Shown here in pieces: positions 22,078 through 33,240 of a DNA stretch of 64,000 nucleotides. Numbering within the stretch: the first letter of the stretch is position 1; every line of letters begins with the position of its first letter. This DNA comes from Morchella semilibera (Eukaryota > Ascomycota > Pezizomycetes > Pezizales > Morchellaceae), in assembly GCA_009192285.1 (NCBI GenBank), contig WBVU01000016.1:248001-312000 (forward strand), in the 5' to 3' direction. The position numbers were made by a program, and so were the translations under genes. Below the pieces are notes generated by a model, which had not been told where the DNA came from, searched no databases, and saw only the letters and a list, made by a program, of their open reading frames with translations.

Positions 22078-23334
22078 ATGACCAGCACCACGAAAATTCC
22101 CACCTCCTCCCTCGCCCTCACCTTCACAACCCCCAGCTCAACCCCTCAAGTCGTCTCGCAGCCTCTCCCCTCCCCGCTCCCTCCAACCTCCGTCCTCGTC
22201 CGCGTTCACGCCGCCGCCCTCAACCCATGCGACACGCAGATGCTCCACTGGCCGCTCCTGCGCCTCAAGGGCTCGGGCGAAAAGGGCCTGGGCCGCGACT
22301 ACTCTGGGGTCATTGTTGCCGTGGGCGCAGACTGTAAGGAGTGGAAGGTGGGCGATGAGGTTTTTGGCCTGTTCTTCAAGTTGGTAGGTACTTACATACA
22401 TATACATAGGTGTAGATGACTGGTGGATTTTTTTTTGTTGTTATAAAAATTAAAAACGCCACAAGGGATTGTAGACAGATGCTGATAGATACAATGTGTG
22501 AGCGGGCTAGGGCGGCGAAGGCACAATCCGTGAATACCTCGTCGTTGACCCAGCCACCAACCCTCTAGCACATAAGCCCGCATCCCTAACGCACGAGCAA
22601 GCCGCCTCCATCCCCCTCGTCTCCCTCACGGCCTTCACCTGCCTCTCCTGGCTGCCCCCCGCCGCCTCCCCCTCCACCCCGCGTCAAGTGGTTGTCATTG
22701 GCGCAAGCGGCGGCACAGGCGTCTGGGTCACCCAATGTAACTAACTACCTTTTCTCCCACCCACCCCCTAAGCACCGGAACCGCTAACAGAAGCAACGCA
22801 GTGGCAAAGCACCACTACAACTGCACCGTCACCGCGGTCTGCTCCGGCAGGAACGCCCCATTCGTCACATCGCTGGGCGCAGACAGCGTGATCGACTACA
22901 CGACGGTCTCCTCTCTCGCCGACGCGCTGCTGTCGCAGCGGCCCCACAACGGCTACGACCTCATTGTCGACTGCGTCGGCGGCACAAGCCTCTTTGGCGT
23001 ATACACGGCGCTGCTGCACCGGCGCGGCGCGTACGTGACGATCGTGGGCGATAAGACGTCGCGCATGGTCATGGGGGGCCCCCCAACGTATCTGAGCCAT
23101 CCCGCGATGCTGTGGCGGCACCTGTGGGGGTGGGTTGTTGGGCCCAGGTATGCGTGTGTCGTTCTCGGGGAGAGGAGGGACTGGTTGGAGCTGGCGAGGG
23201 AGGAGGTGGTGAGTGGTAAGGTGAAGGTGGAGGTGCAGGAGGTGGTGGAGGGGGCGTTGGGGGAGGGGTGGAAGAAGGCATTTGCGGTGTTGGACGAAGG
23301 GAGAGTAAGGGGGAAGGTGGTTGTGAAGATTTAG
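22078..23334 (+). CDS. zinc-independent MDR oxidoreductase (quinone reductase / RTN4IP1-like)
   Basis: Three exons, 22078-22383, 22511-22736 and 22802-23334, give 354 aa with phase closing. The N-terminal catalytic fold shows VLVRVHAAALNPCDTQML, GRDYSGVIVAVG and WKVGDEVFGL. The next exon starts GGEGTIREYLVV and contains EQAASIPLVSLTAF. The Rossmann domain has VVVIGASGGTGVWVTQLAK (nucleotide-binding GASGGTG), CSGRNAPFVTSLGADSVIDY, YDLIVDCVGG and GAYVTIVGDKTS, all typical of the quinone oxidoreductase/RTN4IP1 branch of the MDR superfamily. Catalytic and structural zinc ligands are absent, as in that branch. It is NAD(P)H-dependent by family; the substrate is unknown. No cluster of metabolic genes surrounds it. 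The start context is GTGACAATG. The coding strand goes from C-rich at the 5' end to G-rich at the 3' end. Confidence 0.87.
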
Positions 23335-23794
23335 GTAGTGAGGTGGGAATTAGGTTGTGAAACATGTAAAGGGCGAGTGATAGGTTATGGTGATGCGAGT
23401 GATGTCCTATGATGCGTGTTTATTCTTCCTTGTGTTTATTTCCCATCTAGTAATCCAGCAGAACAATGATTGACCCACACCACCGCGAACAAAGCACACC
23501 GCGCGCAATGGTATAATCTCTTTGATGTCGTTTATTTTTCCTTTGTTCAAAGTCACTTTATTTTTTGTAAGAAAGAACCATTCATCACTCATTACACTTC
23601 TTCATTCTCATCATCATCACACCCGTCCCAAAAACCTAGAGGCAGCGCGGGGTATATCTTAGGGTTGACCTAGGCACATAAAGAAAAAGAAAAGAAAGGA
23701 GGAAAGAGAAAATAGACAATAATAACCCTGTACATGCCATGCCAATTAACAAGAAGAAAAAAAGGGAACAGATATGTTTTGCGGGGGAAGAGGG
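23335..23794. other. intergenic between converging genes
   Basis: 0.46 kb holding the 3' ends of the oxidoreductase and SMC4 genes. T-rich then A-rich (AAGAAAAAGAAAAG around 23680), consistent with two facing 3' UTRs. No gene seen. Confidence 0.55.
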
Positions 23795-26700
23795 TTAGCG
23801 CTTATCGATATAGTCCCGGTTCTCGATCGTGACGCTCTTAGTCTATAGCAGCACTGTCAGCATCTCCCCAGTACATAGTAGAAGGCGGTAGTAGTAGTAG
23901 CGGTAGCAGCAGTAGTAGAAATGGAAAGAGTATCACCCACCATATGATTAACCTTGTACACGCCCACCAGCCTCGCCGCCAGCTCAAACATATTATTTCT
24001 CAAACTGATGACCACAAACTGCGCATTCTTCGTCCTCTCCTTGATATAGCTCGCCACAATCGACACATTCCTAAAGTCGAGCGCCGCATCAATCTCATCC
24101 ATCACATACAGCGGCGTCGGCTTATAGTGGTGCAGCGCAAACACGAGCGCCAGCGAGCTCAGCGTCTTCTCCCCGCCACTTAGATTGCTGATGTTCTTCC
24201 AGCTCTTCTTCGGCGGCATCACGGAAAATAGGATACCCTCTGAGAAGGGATCGAGCGAGTCCACGAGCTCAAGCTCGGCGTTGCCCCCCATTGTGATCAT
24301 CTGGTACATCTCCTTGAGACGTAAAGAGATCGCGCTGAAGCCCGCCATGAACTCCTCCAGCCGCCGCTTACGCAGATCGTCGAGGCGCGCCTTGACGGCG
24401 TCACGTGAGGCGACAGCAGTGTCGAGGTCTGCCGCGCGGGCGGCGTGTTCCTCAACACGCCGGCGGTATTCCTGAAGCACGGAGAGGTCGACAGACGTGT
24501 TCGCGAGCTTCTCCTCGAGGACCGCGATCTGCGCATTGAGCTGCTGCTTGTCGATGTCCGAGAGCTCGTCCGCGCTGTACACGGGGAGGTCCGTATCCTC
24601 GTCCATTGCGTCCTCGTCGGCAGCGGGGGCTGCCGCGCCTGTGAGCCCCGAAACGCTGTGCAGCGACAGCTTTTCCAATTCCTTCCGCCAGTGTGCGCTG
24701 CGCTTCTGGTTGTCGACTAGCACCTTGTGGTGCTCCTCGAGCTTGTTCTTCATCTCAATCTCTGCCGCCCTCGTCTTATTTAGCTCGTTCGTCTTTTCGT
24801 CGAGGTCGGCTTTTAGCGCTGACAGCTGCTCGCGCTTCTCCTCCAGGTATGCCGATGCCTCGTCGGCGCGCACAGAGCTCTCCTGGCACCTCAGTTGATG
24901 CCGCTTGATCTCGTCCTTGAGCGCGTCGAGCTCCGCACCGATTGTGTCGAGCTCGCCCACCCCGCTCGTGTGTGCTTTCTCGGCCTTGGCGAGGCTCTTC
25001 TCGGCCTTGACGCGGGCGAGGTCTGCGGCGGCGACCTGCTCGTTGGCGAGCTCGAGCTGCTCGCGGATGCCGTCCACTTTGCCTTTTTGGGAGCGGAGCT
25101 GGATGCCCCCGACTTCCATAATGCGGTCCTGCAGCGCACGGATCTCGGATTCGAGGCCGGCAGTTTCAGAGTTGAGGGCGGCGATCTCCGACTCGAGGGT
25201 GGAGACATGGGCCTCGAGCGTGCGGATGCGGCCGACGCTCTCGTCGACGTTGGATTTGCGGCCACGGAGGGTGAGCTCCTTGACACGCTTTTCGGCGTCG
25301 GCAAGGTGGCGCGCGGCGCTCTCGAGCTCGAGCTCGATCTTGGAGATGGTGGTCTGAGTCTCGGGGATGCGTTCCTGGAGGTCGCGGAGGGTGGTGGCCA
25401 GCTCGCGCTGGGAGGCCTGGAACTCGGTGTAGGCGCGCTCTTGGGCGTCGCGGTCGACCTCGAGCTTGGTGACTTGGTCGCGGGTGGTCTCGGCGACGAG
25501 TTTTGAGGACATGCGGCCGCGGGAGACAACGGTGCCACCACCAGTCATGGTGCCGGATTTGTCGATGAGTTGGCCGTTGAGGGTGACGACGCGCCAGCGC
25601 TGGGTAGCGCCGTAGGCAATGCGGTTAGCTTGCGCGAGGTCTTCGGCGACGAGGGTGTTCTGGAGGACGTTGTAGAAGGCAGGGGCGAAGGCGGGGGACT
25701 TGGGCTTGACGAGGTCGAAGAGGCGGGGGACGTTCTCGGGGGTAGCGATGCGGTCAAGAGAGCGGGTGGAGAGCTTATCAAGGCAGATGAAGTTTGCGCG
25801 GCCAAGGTTGTTCTTGCGGAGGTGGTCGATGGCCCCTTGGCCGGCTTCGACGGTGTCCACGACCATGTTGTCGAGTTGCGGGCAGGCGGTGGAGATGGCG
25901 ACGTCGTAGCGGGCTTCGATGGTGCCGAGGTTGCCGAGACGCCCGTGGAAGCCTTCTATACGGCCTGATTCTTTGAGACGCATGAGGGCTGTCAGGACGT
26001 TTCCTTGAGTCTGGGTAGCGGCAAGGGAGGCCCTAGCTTCATCGGCCTTCTGGCGAGCGCTAGAAAGGTTGTTGAGAAGAGGAGCCTCTTTCGCTGCCAT
26101 AGACTGGATAGAAGCCTCGACTTTCGCAGCCTCTTTCTCCAGCTTTCCAAGCTCCCTACGGCACTCCTTAAGCTCCTGTTCCTTCGTAGCACGGGCATTC
26201 TGGATAGCGGTAATCTTTGCGCGGGCCTCCTCCAGGGCGTTGTTGGAGGCATTGGCCTTCTCGTGCAGGATATCAAGTTCGGATTGGGCAACGGCGATGG
26301 CGGACTGCTTCTCGTTGATCTTCTCCTTCCATGGCTCGAGCGACTTTTGTTTGGCGGCGATCTGGTCAGAGAAGCCTTGGGTCTTCTCCTTGAGGTTGTC
26401 GCGGATGCGTTCGAGCTCGGCTTCTTGCACAGCGAGATTCTTCTCATGAGAGGTGATCTCGGCGCTATGGCGGGCAATGTCGGATGTGTGTTTTTCGATC
26501 ATGGAGGTGGCTTCAGAGGCGGCGAGTTTGTTCTGTGGTTGTTAGAATGGTTGGGGCTAATTGGGGTCAATGATAGTTTGGGGGGATATATACCGTCTGG
26601 ATAGACTTCTGGAGTTTCTTCTGCTTCTGCGTGAGGAACTTTTCCTTCTCCTGGAATTTGACATTCTCTTTGTCATTACGACTCATTTCCTTCATGATTG

Positions 26701-28686
26701 CCTTCGTAGCCTCCTCAACTTCCTACAGCCCCAACCCATAATTAGTAAACAAGAACCTCCCCCAAACCCAAGACCTCAAATAAATACATACCTCAACCTC
26801 CTTTGCCCCCTCCTTATACTTCCTTTCCAACCTCTTAATCCCCTCCTCGCTGCCCCCCCGCTTCTCCAACTCCTCGTCGAGCATCGCCTGTAGCTGCGCC
26901 ACCACGCCACCCGTGACAGCGACATTGTCCTCGCATTCCTTGACATGGACCTGGTAGACCGCGTTCTTCTTGAGCGCCAGGTCGTTCTCGTTCTTTAGAT
27001 ACTCGAGCGCAATATCCTTGCGCTCCTCAAGTGCCATCTTCTCCTTCTCCACGTGCGCAACGCGCGTGTTCTTCTCTACGCAGACTTCGTTGAGCTCCTC
27101 GGCTTGCCCGGCGCTCTCCTCGATGGGCGCTTTGTACTTGCTCGTGCCGATGATGTCCTCGAGGTACTCGAGGAGGCCATCATCGCTACCTGGAGCAGCC
27201 TTAGGCTTCATCTGCGCGATGCTCTCGACCTCGCCCTGCAGAATGAGGAAGCGCTTATGGTCCAGATCGATTCCGCGAGCTCTTAGGAGTGTTGTGACAG
27301 CCGTGAAGTCGGAGGGGTTGTTGTCAATGTAGTACTTGCTACTGTTGTTCTTGAATGCGCGGCGGGAGACGACCAGTGTGCTACCGGGGATGGGCGTAGG
27401 GTCGCCGCCATTAGCGTTATCGAGGACCTCGTGGAAGTGTACTTGGACCTCGCAGTGGTCGAGGTTGGGGAAGGCAGCGCTGTTGTGGATCAGGGCACTG
27501 ATCTTGCCTTGGCGCATTTTGGAGGCACGGAAGCCGAAGACGAAGAGGAGGGAGTCGATGACGTTGGATTTGCCAGAGCCGTTAGGGCCGACGACGGAGG
27601 AGAAGGACTAGGTTAGGGGGTTAGTATGTTCGAGTGATGGGCTGTGATGGGGGAACTTACGGCGTGGAAAGGACCAACTTCTTGCCGGCCGGCGTAGGAC
27701 TTGAAGTTGATGAGCACCAAATGCGTGATTACTAGCCGCGGCTTCGGGCCCGCAAGCTCCTCGGCAAGCTGCTGCTCAAACAGCGTGTTTGTGCGGTTCT
27801 TGACCACGAGGGGTGCCTGTGTTCCCCCAGCCATTGAGTCTCTCGACCCTGGGCGTGGTGTCAGTATCGCTATCGGCGATCCCTTCCTTGGCGACGGCGA
27901 TGATTTGAGTTCCGCGATAATCGTGCGAAGCGGTGTTTGCGGCGGTCCTGGCGTTCCAGCTCGTGAGCGTTGCCCGGGCGTAGGTGCAGGAGTGACGGAA
28001 TGTGAGCGGTTATGAGATGGTGTCTGCGGTGGTGCTGTCGACTGCCGTGATTGTGGGACTGGCGTGGTTTGTCTCGACTGTCCGGGGGCAGGCGTTGCAT
28101 GTCGAGACTGTGGGACTGGCGTTGCATGCCGCGACTGCGGGACTGGAGTTGTCTGTCGAGACTGCGGCGTCGGGGACTGCGGTTGTAGCTGCGGCTGCGG
28201 TTGCGGCTGTCGGGCCCTAGGCGTCACCTCCTCCTCGTCCGCATCAACATCCATCTTCGGCGGGGTCTCCGGCGCCGGTGTGACCTCCACCACTGGCGCC
28301 TCCACCACTGGCGCCTCCGACCCGCTACGCGCTGCAGGCGCCTTCCGTCTCGTCCCCCGCGCAGCACGTGTCTTCCTTGCTGGCGGCGCCACAGACGAAG
28401 AGGTCTCCTCCCCTGCCTCCTCCTCTAGATCCTCAGTCTTCCGGGCCTTCACGCGTCGGGTTGCTCTGGGTTTTGCTGTAGGTGCCGCACCACCACTACT
28501 ACTCGCGGCAGCACTGACACGCCGGGATTTACGTTTCGGCGGGGTCTGCTCTTCGAACTCGTCGTCTTCTTCGTGTTTCACGGCGGAGCCAGGGACGGTT
28601 TCATCGTCTTCGTTGTCAGAGTCGATGATTTTTCGACGGGAGGCAGCGGCACGGCGGGTTGGCCGCGAGGGGGTAGTGGTAGACAT
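23795..28686 (-). CDS. SMC4: condensin ATPase subunit Smc4
   Basis: Structural maintenance of chromosomes 4, partner of Smc2 in condensin. Five exons, 28686-27661, 27607-26792, 26722-26594, 26532-23941 and 23842-23795, give 1536 aa with phase closing. A disordered basic/acidic N-terminal extension (1-290) carries repeated TPVPQSR units. The SMC head begins LVLINFKSYAGRQEVGPFHAV and contains Walker A GPNGSGKSN (about 349-357). A coiled coil follows, with a hinge at roughly 840-990 (GRIEGFHGRLGNLG, FICLDKL, GTMTGGG after it). The second coil leads to the ABC signature LSGGEK (about 1441) and Walker B YVMDEIDAALD, then RNNMFELAARLVGVYKVNHM. The last 15 residues (TKSVTIENRDYIDKR) lie on a tiny terminal exon; reading through the last intron would add an unrelated Thr/Ala tail. 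Length is slightly above the yeast protein because of the N-terminal extension. Confidence 0.96.
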
Positions 28687-30289
28687 GGAGGGAGCAGAAG
28701 GGGGGGGAGCGGGGGAGCGGGGACGCTTCCTCTTCGGCGTGGTGGGCGGGGATGGTGGGGTGTTGGATTGGGCTGGGGGTTAGAGGTTGGGGGGAGCTCT
28801 AGCTAGATCTAGATCTTGTGAATATGGGTATGAATGGGATGGGTATGGTATATCGAGTGAGGGGATGTGATTGGCGTTGTAGGTATATATAGCTATATAG
28901 CGGGTGATGAGCCGTGATGGTGCCTGAAGACGAGAGCGAAGACGAAGGGGGGGTGGGAGGGGGTATCTTCTCTCTCTCTCTGTCGATGTCTCTTCTTGCT
29001 CTTTTTCTTCTGTGGTGTTTCTCGACTGATTGGCTGATTGATTGATGAGTTGATGGAGGTTGATGGTTCTTGTCTCTTCTCTTGTCTGGTGGGGCGTGTT
29101 TAGTTTTTAGTGCGATGGCTGGCGAAAGAGAACACGGGGGCCTTGGCAGAGAGCCGCATGAATCCCTGCCTACGCCGCTAGAGTGATCACGTGAGGGCGT
29201 GTTGGTGGTGCACAAACGCTTTTCCTGTTGCAGTGATCATTTCCAGCTAAAGTCACTGAATATCACTCGCACTTGTGGAGACTAGAGCGCTTAAGGAAGG
29301 TGGGGTCAGTGCAGTCGTATTCATCTTCTAGTCTAATCGGCCGGCGTCTTCTTCTCTATCTACCATCACCAATACCCCCAGGCCATATACATGTAAGTAG
29401 TCCGCATCCACCATCACTAGTTACTCTACGACTAGGCCCGGTGCCCATGGAGACGCACTGGGCTTTCAGTGGTGTCGCTGCTAGCTGTTTAGAGGGCGCC
29501 GGGGCTGCGAGGATTCCTTTAGCTTTACTACTTGGGATACTAACTACTGCATGATAGCTATAGCTAAAGCTAGGATATGCATTTATATATGCAGTATTGA
29601 GGGTGTTGGAAAGATCGCCTCGTAAAGTCTAATTCGGCCCCGGACATACTCCGTATTCTAGGTATAGACTACATACACATATCTAATTGGTATCTTTGTA
29701 AATTCCATACTAACGTATACGTATACATATCCCCTATGCCACAGTTGGCTCTCTCCTCTCGCTTCCAGTATAATAGGGGATTGGGCTTATCGAAACTACT
29801 AGGGCCCGTTTGGCGGCGACACAACATCATGACATTGAACCATTTTCGATGCCATTTCACAACTGCTAAAAAAAATCAAATACCACGATTTACATTTTTG
29901 GATCGGACCCAAACTTTTGAACTGTGGCAACCATATCTCCGTTGCGGCCATTTCATCCAACATAAAAAGTGTTCTATCACCCTGGCCTCTTGGTTTGCCG
30001 AACGGACCCTAGATACTTTGCATAAGTGTAGTTAGTCTGTCCCAATATATCTTGACAGGCATATTTATATCATGTAAGTTTATAGAGTACTTTGGGATAA
30101 GTTGGTAGTGTGGTGTCTTTCCATTTATCCCTACCCCCAAAGTACACATATAGTATATCCACTACGCGGGAATATGTCGCATTGGACAGACACATCTTCT
30201 ATATACATGTTACTGAAGTACATACATGTATATGTACTTACATGTGTCTAATCCGACCTCCAGGGCCATGTAGATCTGTACATGTATAT

Positions 30290-30500
30290 GTGGTCTCTGT
30301 CCCATGGCCAGTACTCTGTCCACTCCGTCCCAAAAGACCACACCCCCCACCCCTCGCCCACTATATAAACCCCTCTCATCCCCCGCCCTCATTAAAACCC
30401 CCCACGCCTAACTCCAGTGCTCATGCAGACTGGGTTTGGGACAGCGCGCTTTCTCCCCCCTTATACTCATTTTACGAGTGCGGGGGGAGGCGCTGTTGCC
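30290..30500 (+). repeat. TATA-hairpin module, copy 1
   Basis: TATAAACCCC starts at 30364. About 61 nt on lies GCTCATGCAGACTGGGTT, then a hairpin at about 30440-30497. Its arms are ACAGCGC/GCGCTGT, CTCCCCCC/GGGGGGAG and ACTC/GAGT around the loop ATTTTAC. It shares layout and wording with the copy at 33000-33240. Nature unknown; a noncoding RNA gene or the promoter end of a mobile element are both possible. Confidence 0.55.
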
Positions 30501-30689
30501 AAGGCACTAGACTGCCTTGGGGCGTATAATTCTTGTTTCTCATAGCTCTTCGAGATCATAGTCTGGGTGACCCTATGATAGGTACCGAGGCTGTGAAGAT
30601 GCTCTGGGGTTTGGTGGTATGGAGGAGAGGACTGCGGAGTGAGCTTGTATGACTCTGATCGATTACGAGATAAGGGCCCCTACTAGTAC

Positions 30690-30900
30690 TTACATCATCA
30701 CTTACCCCTCTATAAACCCATCTCATGGACCTCCATGCCATTCCACGAGGATATTCAGCGCCAAAGCTCGGTGATTACGCAGACCGGAAAAATCTAAACA
30801 ATAAGACGATAACGACAACAATATAAGACGATAGAAATAACATTAGGAATTAGCGATAAATCCACGGCCCGGTACATGCTCGCGCAGACCAGGTTTTCGA
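30690..30900 (+). repeat. TATA module, copy 2 (partial)
   Basis: TATAAACCCA starts at 30711, and TTACGCAGACCGG follows about 63 nt later. A further GCTCGCGCAGACCAGGTT occurs near 30879. The GC hairpin of the other two copies is not obvious, so this is a diverged or truncated copy. Confidence 0.4.
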
Positions 30901-31661
30901 CGGTGCAAACGTTTTAAAGGGTAGTCTGAGGGTCGTATAAGTTTAATCGTTGATTCCAAGAGGTGGGGAGGGAGAGAATTTCGATTGTATGTATCGTATA
31001 CGGACGGGACCGATTTTGTTGTTGGCCGACCTGACCACAGTACGATAGAGGTCGTGTCTTATATACCATAAAATCTGGCATACTGTGTCATCCGGAGTAA
31101 TGACCGCATATCCCCCTAGGCTCGGAAGCGACGTGCATTGCAACAGGGAATTTAGGCCCTCGGCCGAGCGAGGTAATGTGGTTCTGATCTAGCTATGATG
31201 ATCGTGAGGGTCATGCGCATATGTGGGGCCTCGGAGACTCCAGTTTTTTGGCCCGCAGCGACATAACCCATATATAATAATATTTTCATTAGTGTGGTTG
31301 GTTTCTGTAATTTTTTTTTGTGATATCTCGAGATCTCTCTTTACTAAACACCACATGTAATTATAAGGATACTCACGGCGCGACTGGTTTGGTACGTTTG
31401 GTGCGTGGTTCATGATATTGGGTGTGCTTTAGTCGAGCGTACATAAATACATGTACATACCAGGGTTACCACCTCGCCTCAAGCAGGTTATCCCCCCTCC
31501 GCCCCCCCAATCCCATTCCTGCCAGTTAGACATTTCATTGCCCTGAAATTAATGATGTAAACAAACAAACAAACAAAAAACCTTTCATTGCCTTTGATGC
31601 GTTGCCGAAGGAGATCTTTCCACAAATGGGGGGCTCATAAACTACAACGACACAAAAAAAA

Positions 31662-31740
31662 GCATCGTGGCGTGGCCTAGTGGTAATACACTGGGCTTCG
31701 TCATATGACCACGACAGGTTCAAATCCTGGTGGGAGCAGT
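31662..31740 (+). mobile_element. tRNA-like SINE head or tRNA pseudogene
   Basis: Pol III promoter elements are evident: an A box TGGCCTAGTGG at 31673-31683 and a B box GGTTCAAATCC at 31717-31727, with a T arm that nearly pairs (ACAGG, loop, CCTGG). The flanks do not form a 7-bp acceptor stem, and the anticodon arm is poor, so this is not an intact tRNA. Fungal tRNA-derived SINEs have exactly this kind of head. The 3' boundary is unknown; a T-run at about 31815 could end it. Confidence 0.5.
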
Positions 31741-32999
31741 GATGAGAAAGCCCAATATGGTAGCGACGCTCTTGAGGGATGACTACTTCTTCACGTAAGT
31801 CTTTTGTTGCCGGCTTTTTTTATCATTTAAAGACAAATCCTCTCTCCACGGTACGTGGTTGCGGGGCGCAAAAGGATGTAATCTAGTACATAGTAGATAG
31901 TAGATACATGTATGTATGTATGTACAATTGGAGAGGGAGATGGCATTTCGGTCAACCATTCTACCACCGCCATGTGCGTCGTTACAAGCGCCGCCAGCTT
32001 GAAAGCACATACAACCCACCATAACAGACATTGCCTACTCCACTAGTCTATAGCTACTCAACCATCATTTGCGAAGAAGCACACCTCTCATAGCTGGCCG
32101 CCGGCATCGATCTGGTTCTCGGTCTCTCGCTAGAATTAACTCACCCAAACCGCCCAACCACGCGGCGCCGAACTAGCTGGCTGGTACGTACGGCGTCAGT
32201 TTTATTTATGGTATGGTTCAGGAACTCCTCAACTATAATAGATCTATGTACACCTTTGTTAGAGGCAATGGCCGCTGTGTATAGCACTCTAGCAGACTTT
32301 GACGCTCCCGTGGTTTTTACGGCTTTTTGGACCTGTAATACTGTCCCTTCTGATCTGGAGGTGTGGGTTTGGTTATGTCCCCCAGAGTTAACTAAATGTA
32401 GGTGTATACAGGGCCGACTAATTCGGCGCTGGCGGGGCGGGTATACGTCGTCGGGGCTGAGGATTTGCAATATAGCCAAACACTAGCATGAAGGAGAATA
32501 TCGAACCGCCAACTATAGCGCCCGCTACTACAAATGCGGGTACCCAACACGACAGCCTAGATATACCGTGCATGTATCTAGTAAGTGTAACGTACCATAT
32601 TGGCCTTTGCTACTGCAGATTGCTGCCCCGCTCTATAAGAAACGTATCTAGACAAGTACTAGTAGTAGAGTTTAACGTTTGGGTAAGTACATGTACTTCG
32701 TACATATTACCACGGGTACTACGTGGGATAGTTAGGATATCATGAGGTGGCTTGAGGGAAGGTCTATGATCGGTGGCCTGAGAGACTAAGGTGTTGTGTG
32801 GAATAGACGTCGGCGTCCGTCTCATACAGCTCTGGCTAAGTTCGCTCCTAGCCCTCCTATCGGTACATGTGGGTACGAGACTAAGCTCGAGCATGTACAA
32901 ATATGAAGTATGAGCATATCTTTCCCCCACCCCACCATCAACCATGACACCTTCCAGGCGGCCACAGCACCTGACCTTAACCAGCAACGTAGCTGTAGC

Positions 33000-33240
33000 T
33001 GTAACTCTGTCCCCTACCCACCCCGCCTCGATGGCAGCATCCCGAAAGGCCACATCCGTACTATGCCCACCTCTGACCTCCATATAAACCCACCCCACCC
33101 CCCCTCCATCCTGCTGATCCCCGCTAAACATACAAAAGCGATAACACTTGGTGCTCACGTACGCAGACCAGGTTGGAGGCGGCATGCCTGCCCCCCTATT
33201 ATACCCTTGTTCGGGGGAGTGGGCGTTGCTGCTGCGACGC
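33000..33240 (+). repeat. TATA-hairpin module, copy 3
   Basis: TATAAACCCA starts at 33083. About 75 nt on lies TACGCAGACCAGGTT, then a C-run/G-run hairpin at about 33187-33231 (GCCTGCCCCCC against GGGGGAGTGGGC). It also shares AACTCTGTCCC upstream and a GGCGTTGCTGC-like tail with copy 1, at a spacing of about 2.7 kb. Confidence 0.5.

Noticed and set aside
24891-25541. 216-codon frame in another frame of SMC4 exon 4, and similar plus-strand frames
   Set aside because: Shadow frames of the coiled coil; Ser/Pro/Arg-rich without motifs.
31662-31740. Functional tRNA gene
   Set aside because: A and B boxes are good, but the acceptor stem does not pair and the anticodon arm is irregular, so it is listed as tRNA-like.
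32141-32486. Opposite frames of about 112 and 92 codons in the desert as transposon or gene remnants
   Set aside because: No domain, no supporting splice structure, and both strands equally open.
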